A stretch of DNA of 11,600 nucleotides, from positions 1 to 11,600 of the forward strand of contig JBJEPW010000018.1 in the NCBI GenBank assembly GCA_051881435.1, read 5' to 3'. The stretch is from Fimenecus sp051881435. GTDB lineage: Bacteria; Bacillota; Clostridia; Oscillospirales; Acutalibacteraceae. This document shows, one piece after another, positions 1 to 6,324 of the stretch. The position numbers and the translations under genes were made by a program. Below the pieces are notes generated by a model that was not told the DNA's origin, ran no database searches, and saw nothing but the letters and a program-made list of their open reading frames with translations. Numbering within the stretch: position 1 is the stretch's first letter; every line of letters begins with the position of its first letter.

Positions 1-15
1 GGCCCTTATAGGGCC
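1..15. repeat. Short GC-rich hairpin at the left edge
   Basis: Arms GGCCCT (1-6) and AGGGCC (10-15) pair perfectly around TAT. It may be the end of an element or a terminator stem belonging to a gene left of the window. No T-run follows on the plus strand, so its role is unknown. Confidence 0.4.
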
Positions 16-21
16 TGTGCA

Positions 22-43
22 AACCACTAGTTTACTAGTGGTT
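22..43. repeat. 9-bp perfect inverted repeat AACCACTAG / CTAGTGGTT
   Basis: The arms at 22-30 and 35-43 pair perfectly around TTTA. The sequence after it (ATGATTATAT) is AT-rich but not a clean T-run, so this is either a weak terminator for an upstream gene or a dispersed intergenic palindrome. It lies 50 bases upstream of the tetR promoter and is not needed for it. Confidence 0.5.
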
Positions 44-92
44 ATGATTATATAAAAACAGGATGGAATTTGTATTTTTTAAAAATTTTTCC

Positions 93-121
93 TTGACAAT
101 ATAAAAGATTAGTATTATATT
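93..121 (+). promoter_or_regulatory. Sigma-A promoter of the tetR-ABC operon
   Basis: A perfect -35 box TTGACA (93-98) is followed by a 17-base spacer and the -10 box TATATT (116-121, 5 of 6 matches). An AT-rich stretch (74-90) lies just upstream and could act as an UP element. The transcript would start near 128, inside the tandem palindromes at 123-150, about 45 bases before the TTG start codon. Confidence 0.8.
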
Positions 122-122
122 A

Positions 123-150
123 AAAACATAGGTTTTAAAACATATGTTTT
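123..150. promoter_or_regulatory. Tandem 14-bp palindromes, probable TetR operator
   Basis: Two copies of the same 14-mer abut without a gap: AAAACATAGGTTTT (123-136) and AAAACATATGTTTT (137-150). They differ at one base, and the second is a perfect palindrome. They cover the predicted transcription start just downstream of the -10 box, a classical position for a self-repressing TetR protein. Binding by the adjacent regulator is inferred from position and symmetry. Confidence 0.7.
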
Positions 151-171
151 AGATTAAAAGGAGGTTGTATT

Positions 172-738
172 TTGCCGCCGAAACAGAAATTTACGAAAGA
201 AGAAATTATTTCCGCCGCTTTAAACCTTGTGCGTAAAGAGGGGGCAGACGCTTTGACCGCCCGTTCTTTGGGCGACGCGCTTCAAAGCTCCGCCCGACCG
301 ATTTTCACGGTGTTTGACAGTATGCAAGAAGTGCGTGATGAGGTGGAAAAAGCCGCATATGAAATTTACAATCAGTATATCCGCGAGGGGCTCAAAGAAA
401 AACAGCCCTTTAAAGGCACAGGCAAGGCGTATATCCGTATGGCGCGTGAAGAACCGAATTTGTTTCGATTGCTCTTTATGACCGGTACGCCGCAAGCGCC
501 TGATTTAGACGATTTAATGCAGTATGTGGATAAAATCAGCACAACCGTGACCGATGCGGCAAAGGAAAGCTTTGAGGTTGACCGTGAAACGGCGGAGAAG
601 CTGCACCACCATTTGTGGATTTACAGCCACGGTATCGCCGTTTTGCAGGCAACGGGAGTTTGCAATTTTACCGATGAAGAAACAGACGCCATGCTCACCG
701 AGGTGGGGTTAAGTCTTATAAAGTATATGAAGGAGTGA
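172..738 (+). CDS. TetR/AcrR-family transcriptional repressor, WHG-type ligand domain
   Basis: The 188-residue length is normal for TetR regulators. Residues 8-54 form the helix-turn-helix domain: helix 1 EEIISAALNLVRKEG, then LTARSLGDAL and the recognition-helix region around SARPIFTVFDS. The rest is an all-helical ligand/dimer domain; LWIYSHGIAVL (148-158) resembles the W...HG motif of the WHG (TetR_C_33) domain. The start is TTG at 172, chosen because AAGGAGG (158-164) lies 7 bases before it and the promoter is correctly placed upstream. The gene overlaps the next one or ends at its Shine-Dalgarno, so it is the first gene of an operon with an ABC exporter. Autorepression through the palindromes at 123-150 is likely, with release by an unknown exported compound. 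The family call is secure; the ligand cannot be read from sequence. Confidence 0.93.
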   Translation: MPPKQKFTKEEIISAALNLVRKEGADALTARSLGDALQSSARPIFTVFDSMQEVRDEVEKAAYEIYNQYIREGLKEKQPFKGTGKAYIRMAREEPNLFRLLFMTGTPQAPDLDDLMQYVDKISTTVTDAAKESFEVDRETAEKLHHHLWIYSHGIAVLQATGVCNFTDEETDAMLTEVGLSLIKYMKE

Positions 739-743
739 GCGTT

Positions 744-1652
744 TTGCATATCATAGAAGTTGAAAATTTACAAAAATCTTTCGGTCAGGTGCGCGCCGTG
801 GACGGTATTTCCTTTTTCGTGGAAAAGGGCAGTCTTTTTGCCTTTTTGGGATTAAACGGCGCAGGCAAAAGCACCACAATTTCCATTATGACCTCTACAC
901 TTGCCCGTGACGGCGGTAAGGTGACCATAGACGGAATGGATATTGACCGTGACAGCGCAAAAATCAAAAGCGAAATCGGCATTGTGTTTCAGGATTCGGT
1001 GCTGGACAGCGTTTTAAGCGGCAGAGATAACCTGAAAACCCGCGCAGGGCTTTACGGCATTTACGGTAAGGACTGTGACGAGCGCATAAAGAGTTTAAGC
1101 GATTTGCTTGATTTGCACGAGTTTATCAAACGTCCTGTGGGAAAGCTTTCGGGCGGCCAGCGCAGGCGGCTTGATGTTGCCCGTGCCCTTATTAACGACC
1201 CGAAAATTCTCATATTAGACGAGCCTACAACGGGGCTTGACCCACGCTCCCGCAAAACGGTATGGGAGGTTATTGACCGCTATCGCCGTGAAAAGGGGCT
1301 GACCGTTTTCCTTACCACACACTATATGGAGGAGGCGGCAGAGGCGGACTATGTGGTTATTCTCGACAGCGGAAAAATCGCCGCCGAGGGTACGCCAAAC
1401 GATTTGAAAAACCGCTACACAGGGGACTTTATCCGTTTGTATAACGGCGACAAAGCGTCTCTTTCCGCAAAAGGAATTGCGTTTTCCGAGGAAAACGGCT
1501 ATTTGCAGATTGAAGCGGAAAATACCCGCGGGGCCAAGGAGCTGATTTTGCAAAATCCCGAATTGTTTGACGATTTCGAGATTATAAAGGGCAAAATGGA
1601 CGATGTATTTTTAGCCGCCACAGGCAAGAAGTTAAAGGGGGAGAACGAATGA
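744..1652 (+). CDS. ABC exporter ATPase, DrrA-like (drug-resistance type)
   Basis: This is the nucleotide-binding subunit of an ABC-2 type exporter at the inner face of the membrane. From the TTG start it has 302 residues. Motifs are complete: Walker A GLNGAGKST (36-44), Q-loop Gln83, signature LSGGQ (135-139, followed by RRRLDVARAL), Walker B ILILDEP (155-161), D-loop GLD and switch His193 in TTHYMEE. The C-terminal tail of about 70 residues after the switch is typical of the daunorubicin-resistance ATPase group. An alternative GTG start at 735 would put the start codon on top of the Shine-Dalgarno AAGGAG (730-735); TTG at 744 sits 8 bases after it and is preferred. The gene follows tetR with 5 bases between the TetR stop and the TTG and overlaps the permease by ATGA, so coupled translation is likely. 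The substrate is unknown. Confidence 0.94.
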   Translation: MHIIEVENLQKSFGQVRAVDGISFFVEKGSLFAFLGLNGAGKSTTISIMTSTLARDGGKVTIDGMDIDRDSAKIKSEIGIVFQDSVLDSVLSGRDNLKTRAGLYGIYGKDCDERIKSLSDLLDLHEFIKRPVGKLSGGQRRRLDVARALINDPKILILDEPTTGLDPRSRKTVWEVIDRYRREKGLTVFLTTHYMEEAAEADYVVILDSGKIAAEGTPNDLKNRYTGDFIRLYNGDKASLSAKGIAFSEENGYLQIEAENTRGAKELILQNPELFDDFEIIKGKMDDVFLAATGKKLKGENE

Positions 1653-2545
1653 AAACGGTACTTTTGCTCACAGGGCGGAATATCCGCATCTATTTTAAGG
1701 ATAAGGTGACCTTTTTCACCTCGTTGATTACCCCTGTTATTTTGTTGATTTTATATGTAACCTTTTTACGCAGCGTCTATGTGGACTCTCTGCTTGCAGG
1801 AATGCCCGAGGGGTTTGAAATACCCGAAAAACTTATAAACGGCTTTACGGGCGGTTGGCTTGTGTCCTCAATTTTAGGTGTGTCTGCCGTAACTGTGGCG
1901 TTTTGCTCCAACAATATTATGGCAATGGATAAGGTCAGCAAGCGCATAAACGATTTTTATGTAACGCCCGTGAAACGGGGACAAATGGCGGTTGCCTATT
2001 ATTTTGCAAACTTTTTTACTACCTTGCTTGTGTGCCTGATTGCATTATGTGTTTCCCTTTTGTTCTTGGGCAAAACAGGCTGGTACTTGACCTTACAGGA
2101 TATACCGTATATTCTTTTAGATGTTTTGGGCTGTGTATTTTTCGGCACCTCTCTTGCGGCGTTTGTTGAGCAGTTTGTCAGCACACAGGGCGGTATCAGT
2201 GCCGTTTCCACCGCTGTTTCTTCCATGTACGGCTTTGTCTGCGGGGCGTATATGCCGATTGCCCAATTTGCAGACGGTATTCAGAAATTTGTAAGTTTTG
2301 TGCCCGGCACTTACGGCACGGTGCTGTTGCGCAATCACTTTATGCACGGCGCAATCGCAGAACTTACAAAAGATTTGCCTGTCGAAATGACGGAAGAACT
2401 CCGCAAAGCCTTTGACAACACCATTTTCTTTTTCGATAATGAGGTGAGCGTTGCGGCACAGTATGCCGTGCTGTTCGGCTCGTCTGCCGTCATATTGCTT
2501 TTATATGTGCTTACAAGCAACATAAGAAAGAAAAAAGGGAATTGA
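1649..2545 (+). CDS. ABC-2 type exporter permease
   Basis: The 298-residue integral membrane protein has the ABC-2 permease pattern. A cytoplasmic amphipathic N-terminus is followed by about six membrane helices (roughly 22-40, 68-90, 117-141, 152-173, 182-203, 267-289). A charged coupling segment, MAMDKVSKRINDFYVTPVKRG (91-111), lies between helices 2 and 3; the family usually has a similar 'R..G..D.....P' segment there. An extracellular region of about 60 residues (205-265) sits before the last helix. ATG at 1649 overlaps the ATPase stop as ATGA, with GGGGGAG 5 bases upstream. With the ATPase it should form a (2+2) drug or peptide exporter under TetR control. No second permease gene is present, so homodimerisation is inferred. 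Confidence 0.92.
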   Translation: MKTVLLLTGRNIRIYFKDKVTFFTSLITPVILLILYVTFLRSVYVDSLLAGMPEGFEIPEKLINGFTGGWLVSSILGVSAVTVAFCSNNIMAMDKVSKRINDFYVTPVKRGQMAVAYYFANFFTTLLVCLIALCVSLLFLGKTGWYLTLQDIPYILLDVLGCVFFGTSLAAFVEQFVSTQGGISAVSTAVSSMYGFVCGAYMPIAQFADGIQKFVSFVPGTYGTVLLRNHFMHGAIAELTKDLPVEMTEELRKAFDNTIFFFDNEVSVAAQYAVLFGSSAVILLLYVLTSNIRKKKGN

Positions 2546-2561
2546 ATATCCATAGATAAAA

Positions 2562-2625
2562 TCGGTGAAAAGGGGACGGCCGCCGTCAGCGGATGTCACA
2601 AAGTGACAGAGGGGTTTATCCGCTG
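2562..2625. repeat. Nested palindromic intergenic element
   Basis: Several stems are packed into this stretch. GACGGC/GCCGTC (2575-2587) is a palindrome around one base. CAGCGGA (2587-2593) pairs with TCCGCTG (2619-2625) and encloses a smaller hairpin, TGTCAC-AAA-GTGACA (2594-2608). The left 18 bases (2562-2579) match 4386-4403 at 16 of 18 positions. Read on the minus strand, 2593-2614 resembles part of the element at 11471-11495 (CCCCTC.GTCAC..GTGACA). It looks like a dispersed non-coding repeat rather than a gene, lying between two convergent operons. A structured RNA is possible but unsupported. Confidence 0.5.
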
Positions 2626-2684
2626 TGCACGGGCAGTCGCACACTACAAAAACCGCCATTGGTTTCTGCGGTGACAAATAATAA

Positions 2685-2710
2685 AAGGGACAGGAAAATT
2701 CCTGCCCCTT
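2685..2710. terminator. Bidirectional terminator between convergent operons
   Basis: AAGGGACAGGAA (2685-2696) and TTCCTGCCCCTT (2699-2710) form a 12-bp stem with one mismatch around a very short loop. The plus strand continues AATTTTATT, and the minus strand reads TTATTATTT beyond the stem. It lies 139 bases after the permease stop and 23 bases beyond the lipoprotein stop on the other strand, so it can end both transcripts; the minus direction is the better fit. Confidence 0.7.
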
Positions 2711-2733
2711 AATTTTATTCGGTTTTTGCGAAA

Positions 2734-4269
2734 TCAAGCGTTGTCAAGATTTATAATAAATCTGAAAGAAACACGGCGGGAAGCGTCCATATGAATGTTT
2801 CCGTTTGCGTCTTTAACAGGCTTGCTGTTGGAATATCCCACAGACTCCATATTGGCGGAAAGAACGGTCAGATACTGTGCGTCAACACCGCTCTCGGCAG
2901 AAAGACAATAGTTTTTAACATTTTCTGCACGCTCCTTTGAAAGGGGAAGACCGCCCTCGTATGTACTGCCTGAAACAGGCGCTGTGTGTCCCTCAACCAT
3001 TGTTTTTGAGATGAATCCGTTGTACTTATCGCTGAACACTATTGAGGTATAAATGCCGATAAATTTATTGAGGAATTCTTTGCCCTCGGCAGTTAATTCT
3101 GCGGAGTCTCCGCCAAACAGAACGGAGGAATCCATTGCCAGCTCACCTGTTTCTGCATTAACGGTAACAGAGATGCCGGCTTTTTGGAATTCAGCCGCCA
3201 AATCGTCAAGAAGGTTGTTTTTCTTTTCAACAATTTCCTTTAACTGGGCTTCGGATAATTTATCAACCTTGCCTGTGTTGTCCTCGGAAATATACTGCTT
3301 TAAATCCGTTTGATTGCGATCTGACCAAGTGGCGTTGTAATAATAAGTATTTGTCCCGTCGGTCAGTACAATGCCGTCAGAGGCGCAGTAAAAATAAACA
3401 AACTGATATGTTTTTGTTCCTGATTCATATGGAATGGTAAAGGTGAAAAGACCGTCGTCGGATAAATGGCCTGTGGCGTTATAAACGGCGTTTCCGTCTG
3501 CATATGAAAAAGTAATATAGCTGTTGTCAACCGTTTCCTTCCCATCGTATCGGAAAGATATTCTGTCGATATTGTCAATTTTGTTTGAATCTTTGGAAAC
3601 ATAATGGTCAGCAGAAAAAAGAGCAATATCTTCACTTGGCCAGAAGTTTCCGTGCATTGTAACGCTCTTACCGTCTTTTGAGAGAGTAAGCTCAGGTCCT
3701 TTAAAGCTGAATTCATACTCTAAGGTGTCCCCTGTGAATTCATAAGTGATTTTTTGCGTTTCTTTGTCGCCGCTCCAGGATTTTAAGGGCTTTAGTACAA
3801 GACGGTTTCCATCAACGGAATAGGCGCAGACAAGCTCATCCATATAGCCGCTGTCTGTTTTGAATTTCAAACTCATCCATTCATATTCCGTTGCGTTGCA
3901 AAGCAAATATCTTAAAGAATTTCGTCCCGCCGTAATATGATAAGGTAAGATTGAAATCCGGTCGGCAAATTCTGTCTTATAGTCCATAAAGCCTACTGTA
4001 TCCGCAAAGCCTTCTTCTTCGCTTTTGAGAATACGGTATTCGCCGTAAAACATTTTTGGGGAATATGTAAGACTGTCATAAACACTTTGGGGATTAAGAG
4101 GATTTGCAGGAGCTTCAAGTTCAACAGAATCCTGGTTTTTCAGCATATATCCGCCCTCAACAGCAGCCTTGTTTTCCCCTTCTTTTTTACTTTCGCCGTC
4201 TTTTTTGCAAGCTGCAAAGGAAAAGATTATCGCAACTGCAAGCAGCACGGCAGTGATTTTTTTACACAC
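2734..4269 (-). CDS. Lipoprotein with C-terminal OmpA-like (peptidoglycan-binding) domain
   Basis: The 511-residue protein starts at GTG (4267-4269), with GAGGTGG 6 bases upstream. Residues 1-20 are a lipoprotein signal: KK, a hydrophobic core, then lipobox FAAC with Cys21 as the lipid anchor. A Lys/Glu-rich linker follows (22-37). Residues about 60-330 are rich in beta-strand and aromatic residues and I do not recognise them. A charged helix (335-363) links to residues 367-507, which match the OmpA C-terminal fold: LFGGDSAELTAEGKEFL (384-400), VEGHTAP (425-431), LSKERAENV (443-451) and SRRVSFRF (497-504). These hold the usual positions of the residues that contact diaminopimelate in peptidoglycan. 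It is likely membrane-anchored outside the cell with its C-terminus on the wall. It has its own promoter and terminator, so it is a single-gene unit. The OmpA-like call is fairly firm; the role of the N-terminal half is unknown. Confidence 0.85.
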   Translation of the reverse strand: MCKKITAVLLAVAIIFSFAACKKDGESKKEGENKAAVEGGYMLKNQDSVELEAPANPLNPQSVYDSLTYSPKMFYGEYRILKSEEEGFADTVGFMDYKTEFADRISILPYHITAGRNSLRYLLCNATEYEWMSLKFKTDSGYMDELVCAYSVDGNRLVLKPLKSWSGDKETQKITYEFTGDTLEYEFSFKGPELTLSKDGKSVTMHGNFWPSEDIALFSADHYVSKDSNKIDNIDRISFRYDGKETVDNSYITFSYADGNAVYNATGHLSDDGLFTFTIPYESGTKTYQFVYFYCASDGIVLTDGTNTYYYNATWSDRNQTDLKQYISEDNTGKVDKLSEAQLKEIVEKKNNLLDDLAAEFQKAGISVTVNAETGELAMDSSVLFGGDSAELTAEGKEFLNKFIGIYTSIVFSDKYNGFISKTMVEGHTAPVSGSTYEGGLPLSKERAENVKNYCLSAESGVDAQYLTVLSANMESVGYSNSKPVKDANGNIHMDASRRVSFRFIINLDNA

Positions 4270-4302
4270 TTTTATCCACCTCGTTTTATTATTTTAATTA
4301 TA

Positions 4303-4330
4303 ATTATACAGCAAAATAACGGTAAAACAA
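4303..4330 (-). promoter_or_regulatory. Probable promoter of the OmpA-like lipoprotein gene
   Basis: On the minus strand a perfect -10 TATAAT (4303-4308) has a poor -35, TTGTTT (4325-4330), 16 bases away. The transcript would start near 4296, about 27 bases before the GTG. The region is very AT-rich, so the -10 is convincing and the -35 less so. Confidence 0.5.
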
Positions 4331-4345
4331 TACTCTGATAGAGTA
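4331..4345. promoter_or_regulatory. 15-bp palindrome next to the lipoprotein -35 box
   Basis: TACTCT (4331-4336) and AGAGTA (4340-4345) are perfect arms around GAT, abutting the -35 box of the minus-strand promoter. The placement suits a regulator binding site, but there is only one copy and no known cognate, so this is a candidate only. Confidence 0.3.
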
Positions 4346-4381
4346 CACCGGCGGCTTTTCAGCCAAAAATATCATAAAATA

Positions 4382-4422
4382 ATACTCGGTAAAAAGGGGA
4401 CTGTCCCCTTTTTACCGAGTAT
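4382..4422 (-). terminator. 41-bp near-perfect palindrome, likely terminator of the AIM24-family gene
   Basis: Arms of 20 bp, ATACTCGGTAAAAAGGGGAC (4382-4401) and its exact complement (4403-4422), flank a single T. It begins 14 bases after the stop of the minus-strand gene at 4436 and is followed on that strand by TATTTTATGATATTTTT, so it should stop that transcript. The stem is longer and more perfect than an ordinary terminator, and its core recurs at 2562-2579, which suggests a dispersed palindromic repeat used as a terminator. Confidence 0.65.
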
Positions 4423-4435
4423 ATGCTTTAAATTC

Positions 4436-5119
4436 TTATTTCGATGTGGGTACGAATGCGGCAATACGGCTTGCAAAGTCAACAAAATTCTGTGACTGCA
4501 AGATAACCTTGCCCGGTCCCGTAAGTCTTGTCAGGAACAAGCCCTCACCGCCTAAGAATATGTTGCCCAGGCCCTTAACGGTTTCAATTTCATACGCCAC
4601 GCTGGGTTCAAAGGCAACCACATTGCCCGTATCAACCTTTAAAACCTCGCCGGGGGCAAGCTGTTTTTCAATCATATCGCCGTCAATTTCCAAAAACATC
4701 ATACCGTTTCCTGCGGCTCTTTGAAGAATAAAGCCCTCTCCGCCGAAAAGCCCTGCGCTGAACCGCTTTGAAAAAGCAACGCTTGTGTTTACCGTCTGCT
4801 GTGCGCAAAGGAACGCGCCTTTTTGCAAAATCAGCCCCGCGGGCATCATAGAAAGGTCAACGGGGATAATCGTACCCGGAACGGTTGTGGCAAAAGCAAC
4901 GGTCTGGTAATCGCTCATGGCTGTGTAATTAACCATAAAAAGCGATTCGCCGCTGAACGCCCTGCCTATGCTTTTCATAAAGCCGCCGCGGGCGTTTGTT
5001 TTCATTTCCACATATGCCGTTTGATACGCCATTGCACCCGATTGGGTATAAACAGACTCACCTCTGTGAAGCCCTATTTCCACAACGGGAACAGTTTGAC
5101 CGATAATTTTATAATCCAC
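4436..5119 (-). CDS. AIM24 / TIGR00266-family protein
   Basis: This 227-residue protein belongs to the AIM24 family, which is widespread in bacteria; the yeast founder acts in the mitochondrial inner membrane. The bacterial role is not established. Family marks, numbered from the GTG: GESVYTQSGAM (about residues 20-30), ARGGFMKSIGRAFSGES, VPGTIIPVDL, LILQKGAFL, GLFGGEGFILQR, LAPGEVLKVDTGNVVAFEPSV and NIFLGGEGLFLTRLTGPGKV. The two GGEG segments are internal repeats of a beta-rich fold. No signal peptide or membrane helix is visible, so it is probably cytosolic or membrane-peripheral. The start is GTG at 5117-5119, 7 bases after AGGAGG. An open frame extends upstream to 5218, but the gene's promoter boxes lie inside that extension (5150-5178), so the longer form is wrong. 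It is transcribed away from the XRE array. Confidence 0.93.
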   Translation of the reverse strand: MDYKIIGQTVPVVEIGLHRGESVYTQSGAMAYQTAYVEMKTNARGGFMKSIGRAFSGESLFMVNYTAMSDYQTVAFATTVPGTIIPVDLSMMPAGLILQKGAFLCAQQTVNTSVAFSKRFSAGLFGGEGFILQRAAGNGMMFLEIDGDMIEKQLAPGEVLKVDTGNVVAFEPSVAYEIETVKGLGNIFLGGEGLFLTRLTGPGKVILQSQNFVDFASRIAAFVPTSK

Positions 5120-5149
5120 AAAAACTCCTCCTTTTTCTTCGGTAATTTC

Positions 5150-5178
5150 ATTGTAAATCAAAGGCAGAGGTATGTCAA
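5150..5178 (-). promoter_or_regulatory. Sigma-A promoter of the AIM24-family gene
   Basis: On the minus strand a perfect -35 TTGACA (5173-5178), a 17-base spacer and -10 TACAAT (5150-5155, 5 of 6) give a start near 5143, about 24 bases before the GTG. It fixes the short form of the protein. Confidence 0.8.
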
Positions 5179-5209
5179 CAAAAATCCGTATTGTATTGTG
5201 AGAAAATGC

Positions 5210-5239
5210 TTGACACAAAAATATACTGCCATGTATACT
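5210..5239 (+). promoter_or_regulatory. Sigma-A promoter pointing into the XRE array
   Basis: TTGACA (5210-5215) is followed by an 18-base spacer and -10 TATACT (5234-5239, 5 of 6). The 7-mer TATACTG occurs twice, at 5222-5228 and 5234-5240, one helical turn plus two bases apart. The promoter is divergent from that of the AIM24-family gene; the two -35 boxes are 31 bases apart. The predicted transcript starts near 5246 and would carry a leader of about 240 bases before the first XRE gene. Confidence 0.65.
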
Positions 5240-5487
5240 GAGATATCAGTTATGCGTAACTTAGCAGAATGCAATGAAAAACTAATAAAACAATAAGCAT
5301 ATAAAGTACAGAAAGACGATTATATAAAATTACAACAAGCAGAGAATGGTATTGAATAATCTGATGTCATGTGAAAAATCAGCAATGCAACCTGTGGTTT
5401 ACATTTAGAACTTCAATGGCGGTGGTCTTTCAGACATCAAGCAGGTAATATTATCAAGTACAAGTTGTACAGATTGGAGGACGCACT
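5240..5487 (+). other. Long leader without a recognised gene, with two small palindromes
   Basis: No gene or known riboswitch is recognisable here. AGTTATGCGTAACT (5249-5262) is a near-palindrome at the predicted transcript start. GTACAA-G-TTGTAC (5458-5470) is a perfect short palindrome 5 bases upstream of the GGAGG of the first XRE gene. Tiny frames such as the 14-codon one at 5252-5296 (MRNLAECNEKLIKQ) lack a ribosome binding site. The palindromes are candidate sites for XRE autoregulation; the rest could be decayed sequence. Confidence 0.4.
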
Positions 5488-6300
5488 ATGACATTAGGCG
5501 ATAAAATATCAAAACAACGAAAAGAAAACAATTACACGCAGGAGCAGCTTGCTGATATACTCGGCGTATCAAGACAATCAATCAGCAAATGGGAAAGCAA
5601 TATTACATATCCCGAAACCGATAAATTGGTACGGATGAGCGAGTTATTCGACTGTTCGCTTGATTATCTGCTCAAAGACACAGAGGAAACGGACAGTAAA
5701 AATCAGTCAGGTGTGCAAAGCCCGATTTTCAGAATGCGTCTGCGTGAGAGAAAAAGCGAAAAAACAGTATGGGGTATGCCCCTGTGGCATATCGGCAGGA
5801 ACGCAAGGGGCTTTGTTGCCGTGGGCTTAAATGCCCGCGGAGTGATTGCAGTAGGACTTAAAGCAACAGGAGTTGTTTCCCTCGGTGTGTTATCCATTGG
5901 TATGTTATCGCTGGGTATGCTCTCTCTCGGCTTGCTTTCTCTCGGGCTGTTTGCAATAGGGCTTCTGTCCGCAGGCTGTTTTTCTGTCGGCATTTTTGCC
6001 ACCGGAGCGATCAGCGTAGGTATTATCTCCCTCGGTGCAATCGCAATCGGCGATTTTTCAGTGGGTGCATTATCCGTTGGAAAATATTTTGCCCTTGGTG
6101 ACAATGCCAAAGCGATGATTGCCATAGGCGACAGTCAGGCTGTCGGCAGTATATTTCAAAAAAGCAGTGAGATGATTTCACAAAATGTTACTGTTAGGAC
6201 GCTCACTGAACAAGAAATTGCAACAGTCAAGAATTTACTTGATACAATTGTTCCCAACTACCTCTCATGGGCAAAAGAAATAATCAAGTTCTTTTTATAA
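5488..6300 (+). CDS. XRE-family regulator fused to a glycine pentad repeat domain (array gene 1)
   Basis: The 270-residue protein begins with an XRE/Cro-type helix-turn-helix (5-62) with the usual marks YTQEQLADILGVSRQSISKWE and the trailing LFDCSLDYLL. A basic linker (80-95) follows. Residues 99-198 are 20 uninterrupted five-residue units, each ending in glycine (G103 to G198), mostly of the form [S/A]-[small or hydrophobic]-G-[hydrophobic]-[hydrophobic]. A charged C-terminal tail (225-270) ends the protein. The period of five suggests a regular coil such as a quadrilateral beta-helix, or a glycine-rich membrane-inserting stretch; sequence alone cannot decide. ATG at 5488 has GGAGG 7 bases before it. 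It leads the XRE array, probably from the promoter at 5210. The DNA-binding half is secure and the repeat's function unknown. Confidence 0.92.
   Translation: MTLGDKISKQRKENNYTQEQLADILGVSRQSISKWESNITYPETDKLVRMSELFDCSLDYLLKDTEETDSKNQSGVQSPIFRMRLRERKSEKTVWGMPLWHIGRNARGFVAVGLNARGVIAVGLKATGVVSLGVLSIGMLSLGMLSLGLLSLGLFAIGLLSAGCFSVGIFATGAISVGIISLGAIAIGDFSVGALSVGKYFALGDNAKAMIAIGDSQAVGSIFQKSSEMISQNVTVRTLTEQEIATVKNLLDTIVPNYLSWAKEIIKFFL
5782..6081 (+). repeat. 20 tandem glycine pentads inside array gene 1
   Basis: Codons 99-198 encode glycine at every fifth position without a slip. The central units are nearly identical at the protein level (SLGML, SLGML, SLGLL, SLGLF). At the DNA level the 15-base units have diverged, so the array is old or under selection rather than freshly expanded. 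Confidence 0.9.
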
Positions 6301-6324
6301 GGCTTTATGTGCTGTCGAATACTT

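Noticed and set aside
1215..1553. Minus-strand open frame within the first ATPase gene
   Set aside because: It is a shadow of a conserved ABC ATPase with all motifs in the plus strand; there is no ribosome binding site or promoter for it.
3363..3716. Second minus-strand frame inside the lipoprotein gene
   Set aside because: The main frame is continuous from signal peptide to OmpA-like domain, so there is no frameshift to explain this overlapping frame.
5120..5218. N-terminal extension of the AIM24-family protein to 260 residues
   Set aside because: The TTGACA and TACAAT boxes of its promoter lie within the extension, and AGGAGG is placed exactly for the GTG at 5117-5119. The extra residues do not resemble the family.
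4823..5296. Plus-strand open frame antisense to the AIM24-family gene
   Set aside because: It has no ribosome binding site, overlaps a clear gene, and crosses both divergent promoters. Its product looks like no known protein.
5252..5296. 14-codon leader peptide MRNLAECNEKLIKQ
   Set aside because: It starts near the predicted transcript start without a Shine-Dalgarno, and no attenuator-like hairpin and T-run follow it.
5782..6081. CRISPR or DNA-level tandem repeat
   Set aside because: The regular period of 15 bases comes from coding a glycine pentad; the DNA units are not identical and there are no spacers.
5703..6125. 140-codon minus-strand open frame with a proline about every five residues
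   Set aside because: It is the mirror of the glycine pentads: GGN glycine codons read as NCC on the other strand, giving proline. It lies wholly inside array gene 1 and is not supported as a gene.
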